A stretch of DNA of 64,000 nt, taken from positions 62,001 to 126,000 of the forward strand of contig JAIXOE010000019.1 in assembly GCA_027486895.1 (NCBI GenBank), given 5' to 3'. Positions 18,387-26,460 of the stretch are shown here, piece by piece; the stretch's first letter is position 1, and each line of letters starts with the position of its first letter. The notes beneath the pieces are model-generated. The model was not told the DNA's origin. It was given only the letters and a program-made list of their open reading frames with translations, and made no database searches. The DNA comes from Sphingomonadales bacterium (GTDB lineage: Bacteria; Pseudomonadota; Alphaproteobacteria; Sphingomonadales; Sphingomonadaceae). The translations under genes and the position numbers were made by a program.

Positions 18387-18688
18387 TGATGTACCAAACA
18401 TCGTCCCGTCAGCTTGTTCGCGCGCTTCAGGCTTTAATGCCCACGGCAATCATCGCCATATTGCATGAACGCCCTTGGCATAGCCTTACATTTTGCGGAG
18501 CCCAAACATGTCTTTCCGTTATGTTGCCTGAAAACGCCGAACAACTGCGTTCGACCATCGCACGGCAGCTAGAAGACCATGAATTTTCTCTGCCGGGTCA
18601 GTTGGTGGCAGACATCGCTATAACAGAGACAGCGATACTCGACGGCAAATACCGCCTGATTGTGGACGCGCTATTGCTAGATGACTAG
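18383..18688 (+). CDS. Unknown 101-residue protein, cotranscribed with the Cro-like gene
   Basis: Not recognised. The protein starts at three successive ATG codons (18383, 18386, 18389), the first overlapping the upstream stop. It is soluble by composition, with two Cys near residue 40 (FCGAQTCLS), a Leu-rich first third and an acidic end LLLDD. Its stop overlaps the convergent gene at 18685 by four bases (CTAG). Its place behind an SOS box suggests DNA-damage induction. Confidence 0.7.
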   Translation: MMMYQTSSRQLVRALQALMPTAIIAILHERPWHSLTFCGAQTCLSVMLPENAEQLRSTIARQLEDHEFSLPGQLVADIAITETAILDGKYRLIVDALLLDD

Positions 18689-19689
18689 CGCGCACCTGCA
18701 TTGATACGATGAAGCGTGGCCAGCGCTGCTGCAAGCGCAGAATCAATGTTGTCGTCTTGCACTGCAACCGTTGGAACTGCTTCCAAAGCCGGACGACGCA
18801 TTGGACGGAATTCGGCCACTGTTGCTTCGGGTTCGGGTTCGGGTTCGGGTTCAGCGACCGAAAAACTTGCCGGTTCCACAATTGCATCACTGGGCTCGTC
18901 TGCATTTTTGGCATCGGCCAACAAGTCGGCAGCGACAGCCTCCAATTCCGCCAACTTTTGGCGGCGCAAGGCAACGGCAGTTTCCAACTGGGCAACCATC
19001 TCAGCGATGCTTGGCTGCGAATCGGCAGCAAAAGATGAAGCTAAGGGCGCGGAGATTGAAGGCTCTGGGGTTCCAGGTTCTGATGCCAGAACCGGTACTT
19101 CCGGTTCAGCAGCTTCCGAAACGGCCTCAACCAATTGTTCTGGCTCTTGCGGCGTCTGCGCGTCCACCAAATGCTTTTCGGAAAGTTCAAGTGTGGGCAA
19201 ATCTTGCGACGCGAATAGCGGCCGCCGCGCCGGAGCGTCGGGGTGCACATCACCCACACGTAATTTGGGTAGGTCACCAAGCTCTCGAATATCATCAGCG
19301 CTTTTGTTCCAAGGCATCTTTGCAAGTAACGTCTTGGCGATGTCGCCTCCCTGCTGCTTGGCTGCGCCTAATAGTCCGCTGGCTTTGTTGGTCGGTTGGG
19401 CCACCGCCGCTTCCGCGCGCAAAAGCAGATAGGACAAGACTGCCAGCATTATTGCCCCTGCTGAAAATGCGATCAATGCACGCGCGGTATCGCCCAGTGG
19501 TGCCTTGGCCGCAGGTACCAACTCGGAAAGCCCCGACGAACCTGCGATACCCTCAAGCAGAGAAACGGGAAGGAGCATCGTGGTCACCGCAGCCAACGCT
19601 GCGCCAACCATCGCTATTGCAAGCGCACGTGCTTGGCTGTTGGGTAAAAAGCTACGCATTCTCGGTCCTGCTTTTAAGCCAAGCCTCAT
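18685..19689 (-). CDS. Membrane protein with Glu-Pro repeat, next to exosortase-type glycosyltransferase
   Basis: A 334-residue protein of unknown function. Two hydrophobic segments (about residues 21-46 and 68-90) anchor it; the remaining 240 residues form an acidic, Ala/Pro-rich region with a predicted helical/coiled part (SIAEMVAQLETAVALRRQKL, about 226-245) and an EPEPEPEP tract encoded by a hexanucleotide repeat. Its ATG overlaps the stop of the glycosyltransferase gene (ATGA), so it likely belongs to the same exopolysaccharide unit. Confidence 0.75.
   Translation of the reverse strand: MRLGLKAGPRMRSFLPNSQARALAIAMVGAALAAVTTMLLPVSLLEGIAGSSGLSELVPAAKAPLGDTARALIAFSAGAIMLAVLSYLLLRAEAAVAQPTNKASGLLGAAKQQGGDIAKTLLAKMPWNKSADDIRELGDLPKLRVGDVHPDAPARRPLFASQDLPTLELSEKHLVDAQTPQEPEQLVEAVSEAAEPEVPVLASEPGTPEPSISAPLASSFAADSQPSIAEMVAQLETAVALRRQKLAELEAVAADLLADAKNADEPSDAIVEPASFSVAEPEPEPEPEATVAEFRPMRRPALEAVPTVAVQDDNIDSALAAALATLHRINAGAR
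18826..18852. repeat. Hexanucleotide microsatellite (TTCGGG)4TTC
   Basis: Four and a half perfect copies of TTCGGG, read on the minus strand as Glu-Pro codons. Being six bases long, gain or loss of a unit would change protein length by two residues without a frameshift. Confidence 0.9.
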
Positions 19690-20909
19690 GCGGCTTTGGC
19701 GGTTCCATTTTGCTGTAGCAGCGAATGGTAAACAGGATCGTAACGATAGATATTGGTTTGCCAGTTACGCTCGGTCTCGACGAAGTGGCGTGCCCGCTGT
19801 CGCATTGCGTCCCACTGGTCGCGGCTGTGAAGAAGCGAATCTAGAGACGCTGCAATTGCGGACGGATCGTCAGCTGTAAACAACGTCCCCGTATGACCAT
19901 GCCGGATCAGTTCCTTGTGACCACCAACATCGGAAGCCGCCACCAATCGCCCCTGCGCCATCGCTTCCAGTGGCTTGAGCGGGGTGACAAGGTCCGTCAG
20001 GCGCATGCGCTTGCGCGGGTACGCCAATATGTCGACCAGGCTATAATAACGCTCCACTTCGTCATGCGAAACACGGCCAACAAAGTGAATACGATGCGAT
20101 GCGGTCGAAGCTTTGGATTGCGCACGCAAGGCGTCCTCCATGGGGCCGCCCCCGACGAGCAAAAGATGTGCGTTTGTTTGCATGAGCGGCATTGCATTTA
20201 TGAGGTCGTCAAGCCCCTCATAATCATAAAAGCTGCCAATATATCCAATGACGTCGGCACCATCGAGACCCAGACCGTTGACGAGATCAGCATCGGCTGG
20301 CGCTGGCGTTCCGAACATGTCCATGTCCACGCCATTGGGTGACACGGTTATTTTGGACGCCGAAACACCGCGGCACATAAGATCCTGTTTTAATCCTTCG
20401 CAGATCACCGAGATGGCATCTGCGTTGCGCACGACATGGTTTTCCAAGCCGCGCGTTAGGCGATAGCGAAGCGACCCCTCACTTCCCGTGCCATTGCCAA
20501 CGGCGGCGTCTTCCCAAAATGCGCGTATTTCGTACACCAAAGGAACGCCCAGTTTCCGCGAAGCACGCAGCGCGGCCATCCCGTTAAGGGCGGGCGAGTG
20601 CGCATGCAAAATATCAAACGGCCAGCGCGCATGTAGTTCGACAATAGCATCCGCCAAGGCTGATACCTCCTGCCATTCACGCAGCGGGCTTGGTGATGCG
20701 ATATCCGCGATTGTGCGATGAAAGCAAAGCCCCTCGACATTCTGCGACAATGCATCGGGCTTTTGTCCGTGTTGGTACTGGCGCACGCCAGTTATGCCCG
20801 CGACGTCCCACCCGGCGGCTTGCTGCGCCTTCAATATGGCACGGGTGCGGAACGTATATCCGCTGTGAAGCGGAAGGCTATGGTCAAGGACGTGAAGGAT
20901 GCGCGACAT
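19686..20909 (-). CDS. Exosortase-A-associated group 1 glycosyltransferase
   Basis: A 407-residue GT-B fold, GT4-type glycosyltransferase. The N-terminus ILHVLDHSLPLHSGYTFRTR is characteristic of the PEP-CTERM/exosortase A-associated family (TIGR04063 type). The donor-binding C-terminal half has PNGVDMDMF, GYIGSFYDYEGL and the E-x7-E-like segment PLKPLEAMAQGRLVAASDVG. It would add a sugar during exopolysaccharide assembly at the cytoplasmic face. It is divergent from the O-glycosylation ligase gene and coupled to the downstream membrane protein. Confidence 0.87.
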   Translation of the reverse strand: MSRILHVLDHSLPLHSGYTFRTRAILKAQQAAGWDVAGITGVRQYQHGQKPDALSQNVEGLCFHRTIADIASPSPLREWQEVSALADAIVELHARWPFDILHAHSPALNGMAALRASRKLGVPLVYEIRAFWEDAAVGNGTGSEGSLRYRLTRGLENHVVRNADAISVICEGLKQDLMCRGVSASKITVSPNGVDMDMFGTPAPADADLVNGLGLDGADVIGYIGSFYDYEGLDDLINAMPLMQTNAHLLLVGGGPMEDALRAQSKASTASHRIHFVGRVSHDEVERYYSLVDILAYPRKRMRLTDLVTPLKPLEAMAQGRLVAASDVGGHKELIRHGHTGTLFTADDPSAIAASLDSLLHSRDQWDAMRQRARHFVETERNWQTNIYRYDPVYHSLLQQNGTAKAA

Positions 20910-20996
20910 AGCTGATTATTATGACGAAAAAGGATTAACGCGACGTCAACTGGTGCAACCTATAGACCTTAGCACAACTATATTTGGGCAAGCAGC

Positions 20997-21176
20997 GTGA
21001 TCGACAATTTCTCCATATTATTGAGCCATGCCCTGCTGGCAGTGGCGATATGGATTCTGATGAACCGGGCTGATCTCGACGTCGAAGAACTACCCGCCCC
21101 TGATGAAGAGCCGACGGGCTTTGGTCGCCAAATCAAGCGCAAGCAATCCGTTAAGGTGAGGCCGGACGATGCGTGA
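20997..21176 (+). CDS. Small 59-residue membrane protein, candidate
   Basis: A short open frame starting at GTG 20997 and overlapping the ligase start by eight bases. It has one hydrophobic segment (about residues 6-22, SILLSHALLAVAIWILM) then an acidic stretch (DLDVEELPAPDEEP) and a basic tail (RQIKRKQSVKVRP), i.e. a plausible single-pass protein. The overlap with the next start and the absence of another gene in this interval support it; the ribosome binding site is weak. Confidence 0.5.
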   Translation: MIDNFSILLSHALLAVAIWILMNRADLDVEELPAPDEEPTGFGRQIKRKQSVKVRPDDA

Positions 21177-22542
21177 TCTGGTCTTCGTTGGATATATCGC
21201 GCTCATCATGCTGATGGCGTTCAAGCGGCCATTTCTGTTTACGTTGGTCTATGCCTATGTCGACATCGTATCGCCGCAACGGCTGAGCTATTTCCTGCTC
21301 AATTCCATCCCGTTGTCCTTGATATTGTTCGCATTGGCGTTTCTCGGCTTCATGGTCAGCGATGATAAAAAGGATGTGCGCGTGTCGCCACGCTGGTTCC
21401 TGCTCATCTTGCTGCTTGGCTATTGCGGCTACACCACGACGGTCGCGGTCGAACCCGTGGCAGCGCTCGAAAAGTGGAACTGGGTATGGAAGGCGCTCGT
21501 GTTTGCCTCATTCATGCCGCTGACTTTGCGCACCAAATTGCGGATTGAGGCGACGATCTTAACGATGGTTCTGTGCGCGTCCGCGCTGATCGTCACTGGT
21601 GGCATTAAAACCGCAGCAGGTGGCGGTGGATATGGGTCGCTTGTTATTTTGGTCGACGACAATAGCGGGCTATTTGAAGGCAGCATCATTTCGTGCGTTG
21701 CCATCACGATCATTCCTTTAATCCTATGGCTGGCCAAACATGGCACCATATTCAAACCGGATTGGAAAGTGCGGATTTACGCCGCTGCATTAATTTTTGC
21801 GTGCCTCCTCATTCCGGTGGGAACGCAGGCCAGAACGGGCATCGTCTGCATCGCGGTATTGGGGATACTTCTGCTGCGCTACGCCCGCCATCGTATGTTG
21901 TACCTTGGCGCCGTGGCGGTCATCGGGTTGGTGGCATTGCCGTTTTTACCATCCAGTTTCACGCAGCGCGCAGATACCATCAAAAATTACAAGGCTGACG
22001 AATCCGCATCGACGCGCTTGGCGGTTTGGGCATGGACATGGGAATATGTGAAAGAACATCCCATGGGTGGGGGCTTTGACGTATATCGGCAGAATCGTAT
22101 TCGATATGACATCACAAATTCGGGAAAGCCGGGCGAGGCACCTGTACCTGACGCACCAGATGTCAAAGAAATCGTCGATGAAGGCCGCGCATTTCACTCA
22201 AGCTATTTTGAAATGCTCGGCGAGCAGGGCTTCCCCGGCCTTATCATGTGGCTGATTATCCACATTGGAGGCGTATGGAGAATGGAAGCGATTTCCCGAA
22301 TGTATCGGAAACGTAACAGGCCCGAAGAAGCGTGGGTGGCACCTTTGGCGACCGCATTGCAAAGCAGTCAGATCATCTATCTTGTGGGATCGCTGTTTGT
22401 CGGGATTGCGTTCCAAACCTTCTTCTACATGCTGATCGCAGTGCAGATCAGTTTCGACACATATTTGACTCGGCGACGCAAGGAAGCGGCTTGGCGTCCT
22501 ATCAAAAACCGGCGTCTGCAAAACGAATATTCCGCCACCTAA
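21169..22542 (+). CDS. Putative O-glycosylation ligase, exosortase A system-associated
   Basis: A 457-residue polytopic protein with about ten hydrophobic segments and a large periplasmic loop near residues 275-345. It resembles the Wzy/O-antigen ligase (WaaL) superfamily, in particular the exosortase-A-associated ligase (TIGR03097 type): MRDLVFVGYIALIMLMAFKR at the start, Y-A-Y-V-D-I-V-S-P-Q, and AFHSSYFEMLGEQG in the loop. It likely polymerises or transfers lipid-linked glycan in the periplasm. No exosortase or PEP-CTERM protein is in the window. Confidence 0.87.
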   Translation: MRDLVFVGYIALIMLMAFKRPFLFTLVYAYVDIVSPQRLSYFLLNSIPLSLILFALAFLGFMVSDDKKDVRVSPRWFLLILLLGYCGYTTTVAVEPVAALEKWNWVWKALVFASFMPLTLRTKLRIEATILTMVLCASALIVTGGIKTAAGGGGYGSLVILVDDNSGLFEGSIISCVAITIIPLILWLAKHGTIFKPDWKVRIYAAALIFACLLIPVGTQARTGIVCIAVLGILLLRYARHRMLYLGAVAVIGLVALPFLPSSFTQRADTIKNYKADESASTRLAVWAWTWEYVKEHPMGGGFDVYRQNRIRYDITNSGKPGEAPVPDAPDVKEIVDEGRAFHSSYFEMLGEQGFPGLIMWLIIHIGGVWRMEAISRMYRKRNRPEEAWVAPLATALQSSQIIYLVGSLFVGIAFQTFFYMLIAVQISFDTYLTRRRKEAAWRPIKNRRLQNEYSAT

Positions 22543-22614
22543 CCGCAGCTGGTTTTCAAGGCCACAGCGCGCCGAAAGGTTGTTATGCGGCGCATTCGAC
22601 CTTACACATAAAAT

Positions 22615-23775
22615 ATGACAGCAAAATCAGTAACGGTAATCCAGCGCATTCAACCAGACGCGGTAATTCCACGCATCCAATATTATTGGGATACGACGGC
22701 GACATGGGTTCAGGGCAATATATTTGAACTGGGCATTGCAGTTATCGCAGCAATTGTTGTTTTCCTTGCACTCAGCTGGCTGAAACGGATTGCTTCCAAA
22801 ATTGCGCGTGAAAGCGAGCATCGTGCGCAAGTGAAATCGATCGTCGCGCGCACCTTGGCGCGCACCAGCAAGTTTTTCCGGGTCATGGTTTCGATTGAGT
22901 TGGTGAACCAAATTGCGAATGCTCCTGCGACGCTTACCCACGCCATCGATATTTTATTCACCATCGCAATCGTGGTCCAAGTGGCGATCTGGCTCCGCGA
23001 AATTATATTGGGCCTGATCGAGCGTCGGGCTGGCGAAGGGCTTCACGAACATGAGACCCTTCAAAGCGCGATGGTATTAATCCGGCTTCTGGTCAGCTTT
23101 GCATTGTTTGCCGTTGCCGCCATTGTCATACTCGACAATCTCGGCGTGAACGTCACTGGCCTTGTTGCCGGTCTGGGCGTTGGCGGCATTGCCATTGGCC
23201 TTGCCGCCCAAGGGATTTTCTCCGACCTGTTTGCTGCCATTTCCATCATTTTCGATAAGCCATTCCGCCGCGGTGACACGGTTTCTTATGACAATACAAT
23301 TGCCAGAGTCGAAGTCATTGGAATGAAAAGCACAAGGCTGCGTGCACTGACGGGTGAGGAAAAGATAATCTCGAACAGCAAGTTGCTCGAGAAGGAAATT
23401 ACCAACAACACGCTGACGCTCTACCGCCGCGTCACCTTCGTCCTGACACTCGTATACCAAACGCCGCCTGCCCTTGCAAAGCGGATACCGGAAATTTTGC
23501 GCGAAGTCGTCGAAAGCAATGGCGCCCAATTTATCCGTGCAGGTTTCAATAACTTCGCCGCAAGCTCGCTCGATTTCCATCTCGTCTTCGATATCGAAAG
23601 CGATGATGTAGAAGATATGTTTCAGGCGAGGCACGCCATCGGCATTGCCATCATCGACCGATTTGCAAGCGAAGGCATTTTCTTTGCCTATCCCACACAA
23701 ACGACATTCACTGCAGCGCCCGATGGCCATATGGTCATGCCCTATGCGCCGCCCGTTCCTGCGCCCAAAGCGTGA
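22615..23775 (+). CDS. MscS-type mechanosensitive ion channel
   Basis: A 386-residue small-conductance channel. Membrane helices at about 40-60, 105-125 and 150-200 end in the pore-lining helix VAGLGVGGIAIGLAAQGI with Gly/Ala packing typical of MscS TM3, followed by IFDKPFRRGDTV and the beta domain. It releases solutes on hypo-osmotic shock. No Shine-Dalgarno is obvious before ATG 22615; it follows the ligase gene at 72 bases. Confidence 0.88.
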   Translation: MTAKSVTVIQRIQPDAVIPRIQYYWDTTATWVQGNIFELGIAVIAAIVVFLALSWLKRIASKIARESEHRAQVKSIVARTLARTSKFFRVMVSIELVNQIANAPATLTHAIDILFTIAIVVQVAIWLREIILGLIERRAGEGLHEHETLQSAMVLIRLLVSFALFAVAAIVILDNLGVNVTGLVAGLGVGGIAIGLAAQGIFSDLFAAISIIFDKPFRRGDTVSYDNTIARVEVIGMKSTRLRALTGEEKIISNSKLLEKEITNNTLTLYRRVTFVLTLVYQTPPALAKRIPEILREVVESNGAQFIRAGFNNFAASSLDFHLVFDIESDDVEDMFQARHAIGIAIIDRFASEGIFFAYPTQTTFTAAPDGHMVMPYAPPVPAPKA

Positions 23776-23789
23776 TTCGTAGATGTTCG

Positions 23790-23816
23790 GTTACGGCGGC
23801 ACAAGCTTGCCGTAAC
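23790..23816 (+). terminator. Hairpin after the MscS gene, weak terminator candidate
   Basis: Inverted repeat GTTACGGC / GCCGTAAC with an 11-base loop, 15 bases after the stop. No T-run follows, so termination is uncertain. Confidence 0.35.
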
Positions 23817-23891
23817 GGCAAATCGCCGGGGCTTGTATTGGACGTTCGAAACCGCCACGGTGCGGCCAAATAGTTTGCAGGAGAGACACCC

Positions 23892-24350
23892 ATGACCACT
23901 ATTACCCCAGCGGAATTCGCGACTAAGGTCGGCGAAAAAATCGGCACTTCGGAATGGATTTTGGTTGATCAGGACATGATCAACAAATTTGCTGACGCAA
24001 CCGGTGACCACCAGTTCATCCATATCAACGAAGAGATGGCAAAGATGACACCTTTTGGTGGTACCATCGCGCATGGATTTCTGACATTGTCGCTCTTTCC
24101 CGTCCTTAGCGCAAAGTCCGATTGCCCCAAGATTGAAGGCGTCAAAATGGGCGTCAATTATGGTGGCAACAAGACCCGTTTTCTTGCGCCTGTCCGCTCA
24201 GGCAAGCGGGTGCGCGGTCATTTCAAACTCCTTGAACTCGTCGAAAAACGTCCGGGCCAGTGGCAGCAGACGCTTGAATTCACGGTCGAGATTGAGGGTG
24301 AAGACAAACCAGCACTTCAGGCTGAATGGATCAGCCAGTTTTTCGTATAA
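23892..24350 (+). CDS. MaoC-family (R)-specific enoyl-CoA hydratase-like protein
   Basis: A 152-residue hot-dog fold hydratase. The catalytic motif is FADATGDHQFIHINEE with Asp39 and His44, followed by FGGTIAHGFLTLSL. It hydrates trans-enoyl-CoA to (R)-3-hydroxyacyl-CoA, feeding PHA synthesis or unusual acyl chains. GCAGGAGAG before ATG 23892 sets the start. A thiolase gene follows after 24 bases. Confidence 0.88.
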   Translation: MTTITPAEFATKVGEKIGTSEWILVDQDMINKFADATGDHQFIHINEEMAKMTPFGGTIAHGFLTLSLFPVLSAKSDCPKIEGVKMGVNYGGNKTRFLAPVRSGKRVRGHFKLLELVEKRPGQWQQTLEFTVEIEGEDKPALQAEWISQFFV

Positions 24351-24374
24351 TTTTCAATTCAAGGAACCATTTCC

Positions 24375-25553
24375 ATGCGTGACGCAGTAATCGTATCAAC
24401 CGCCCGTACCGCCATCGGCAAAGCCTATCGCGGCGGGTTTAACGCAACGCTCGGGCCAACGCTCGGCAGCCACTCGTTGAAGGCCGCTGTTGAGCGCGCC
24501 GGTATTGAGGGCGGCGAAATTGACGACGTCCTTTGGGGCTCGGCGCTTCAGCAGGGTACGCAGGGCGGCAATCTTGCACGTCAGGTTGCGTTGCGGGCTG
24601 GCTTGCCGATTTCTGTTTCTGGCATGACAATGGATCGCCAATGTTCGTCGGGTCTGATGTCCATTGCCACTGCAGCAAAGCAAATCATCGTCGACAATGT
24701 CGATGTGATGGCAGCCGGTGGTCAAGACTCCATCTCGCTGGTGCAGACCAAGGAAATGCGCGTTCAAGCCGACCCTGAATTGGTCGCCATGCACAATTCG
24801 ATTTACATGCCGATGCTTCAAACTGCTGAAGTCGTTGCCAAGCGCTACAATATCAGCCGCGATGCGATGGACGAATACGCCCTGCAATCGCAACAGCGCA
24901 CCGCAGCTGGCCAAGCAGCCGGTTATTTCGATGCCGAAATCGTACCTGTAACCACGATGATGAATGTCGTGAACAAGGAAACTGGCGAAGTCAGCCAGAA
25001 AGAAGTGACCATTGCCAAGGATGAAGGCAATCGCGCGGATACGCAGCTCGCCGGTCTTCAGGGTCTTCAGCCTGTTCTTGGCCCTGACATGACCATCACT
25101 GCCGGTAACGCGAGCCAATTGTCCGACGGTTCTTCGGCATCCATCTTGATGGAAGCCAAGGTTGCCGAGAAAAAGGGTCTGAACCCGCTCGGCCGTTATG
25201 TCGGCATGGCGGTTGCAGGCACAGAACCAGACGAAATGGGCATTGGCCCTGTGTTCGCAATTCCAAAATTGCTTCAGCGCTTTGGCCTGAAGATGGACGA
25301 CATCGGTATCTGGGAATTGAACGAAGCATTTGCAGTGCAAGTTCTGTACTGCCGCGACAAGCTTGGCATTCCAAACGAATTGCTGAACGTCAATGGCGGA
25401 TCGATCTCGATTGGTCACCCTTATGGTATGACTGGCGCACGTTGCACAGGCCATGCCTTGATCGAAGGCAAGCGTCGCGGTGCAAAATATGGCGTCGTCA
25501 CAATGTGTGTTGGCGGCGGCATGGGCGCAGCCGGCCTTTTTGAAATCTTCTAA
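24375..25553 (+). CDS. Thiolase, acetyl-CoA C-acyltransferase
   Basis: A 392-residue thiolase of beta-oxidation or acetoacetyl-CoA type. The acyl-accepting Cys90 lies in MDRQCSSGL, His348 in [10 protein letters not shown] and the second Cys378 in MCVGGGMG. Length is normal. Biosynthetic versus degradative direction cannot be decided; the upstream MaoC and downstream ABM and flavin-type genes suggest fatty acyl catabolism. Confidence 0.92.
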   Translation: MRDAVIVSTARTAIGKAYRGGFNATLGPTLGSHSLKAAVERAGIEGGEIDDVLWGSALQQGTQGGNLARQVALRAGLPISVSGMTMDRQCSSGLMSIATAAKQIIVDNVDVMAAGGQDSISLVQTKEMRVQADPELVAMHNSIYMPMLQTAEVVAKRYNISRDAMDEYALQSQQRTAAGQAAGYFDAEIVPVTTMMNVVNKETGEVSQKEVTIAKDEGNRADTQLAGLQGLQPVLGPDMTITAGNASQLSDGSSASILMEAKVAEKKGLNPLGRYVGMAVAGTEPDEMGIGPVFAIPKLLQRFGLKMDDIGIWELNEAFAVQVLYCRDKLGIPNELLNVNGGSISIGHPYGMTGARCTGHALIEGKRRGAKYGVVTMCVGGGMGAAGLFEIF

Positions 25554-25573
25554 GAACGAGACGGAGCAGCCGC

Positions 25574-25867
25574 ATGTCAGCTATTGGAGTCATCGCAACT
25601 TTAACCGTCACCGATGGTAAGAACGAAGCCTTTGAGGCTGTGTTTGCAGAGCTTGCGGCTGCCGTTCGGGCCAATGAACCGGGGAACGTATTCTATACGT
25701 TGACCCGGTCACGGTCGAACCCTCAAGTTTACAAAGTGCTTGAGCAATATGTCGATCAGGATGCCCTGAAAACGCATGGCAGCAGCGACTATTTCAAGGC
25801 GGCTGGCGCGAAGCTGGCGCCCTGTCTCGCTGGAGCACCCGAAGTCGAGTATCTTGATGCAGTCTAA
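25574..25867 (+). CDS. Antibiotic biosynthesis monooxygenase (ABM) domain protein
   Basis: A 97-residue dimeric alpha/beta barrel protein: GVIATLTVTDGKNEAFEAVF then NEPGNVFYTLTRS and LEQYVDQDALKTHGSSDYF. Family members act as small cofactor-free monooxygenases or aldehyde/quinol detoxifiers. It follows the thiolase by 20 bases and is likely in the same transcript. Substrate unknown. Confidence 0.85.
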   Translation: MSAIGVIATLTVTDGKNEAFEAVFAELAAAVRANEPGNVFYTLTRSRSNPQVYKVLEQYVDQDALKTHGSSDYFKAAGAKLAPCLAGAPEVEYLDAV

Positions 25868-25952
25868 CGGCGCGAGATAGCATTAAGTCTCAAACCACAG
25901 GAACACCTTCGGACATCGCTTGTTTCCATCACGAACCAATTGGAGTGATGAC

Positions 25953-26456
25953 ATGGCAAGTGAAACCGAAATTAAGGAAAAATTCTGGAAGTCCCTGAAG
26001 TCGGACATGACAATGTTTCTCGGCTTGGCTGAGGGTGGGGACGGTCACGCGCGCCCCATGACGGCGCAGTTGGACGAAGACGGCTTTCAGGACGACTTGT
26101 ATCAGGGGCCGATCTGGTTTTTTACGTCGCGCTCAGGCGAGTTGTATCAGCAAATTGGTTCAGGTGGTCGAGCGATGGCGCATTTCGCGTCAAAGGGGCA
26201 TGATATCTGGGCAACCGTCCATGGCAACCTTTCCCAATCAACGGACCGCGATGTGATTGATCGTCTTTGGAACCGTTTCGTTGCGGCTTGGTATGAAGGC
26301 GGCAAGAATGATCCAGATATCGCGCTGATACGCTTGGACCCGGAGAATGCCGAAATCTGGATTGACGCGTCAAGCATGGTCGCTGGCGTCAAAATGTTGC
26401 TCGGCATGGATCCTAAGCAGGATTACAAGAACAAGGTGGCGCAGGTCGCTTTGTAG
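25953..26456 (+). CDS. PNPOx-like flavin-binding general stress protein
   Basis: A 167-residue pyridoxamine-5'-phosphate-oxidase-like split barrel, with KSDMTMFLGLAEG, PIWFFTSRSGELY and HFASKGHDIWATVHGNL. Similar to bacterial general-stress flavin/F420-binding proteins of the YdaG type. ATG 25953 is chosen over upstream codons because GGAG at 25942-25945 is seven bases away. It ends four bases before the convergent epimerase. Confidence 0.82.
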   Translation: MASETEIKEKFWKSLKSDMTMFLGLAEGGDGHARPMTAQLDEDGFQDDLYQGPIWFFTSRSGELYQQIGSGGRAMAHFASKGHDIWATVHGNLSQSTDRDVIDRLWNRFVAAWYEGGKNDPDIALIRLDPENAEIWIDASSMVAGVKMLLGMDPKQDYKNKVAQVAL

Positions 26457-26460
26457 TCAA

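Noticed and set aside
16697-18688. Looked for a full prophage around the S24 repressor
   Set aside because: Neighbours (MBL hydrolase, MAPEG, exopolysaccharide genes) are chromosomal; no integrase, portal, terminase or lysis gene was recognised, so only the regulator group is reported.
24396-25454. Long open frame (352 codons) antisense to the thiolase gene
   Set aside because: Shadow of a strongly conserved thiolase on the plus strand; the antisense protein has unnatural composition (His/Arg/Val-rich) and no recognisable motif.
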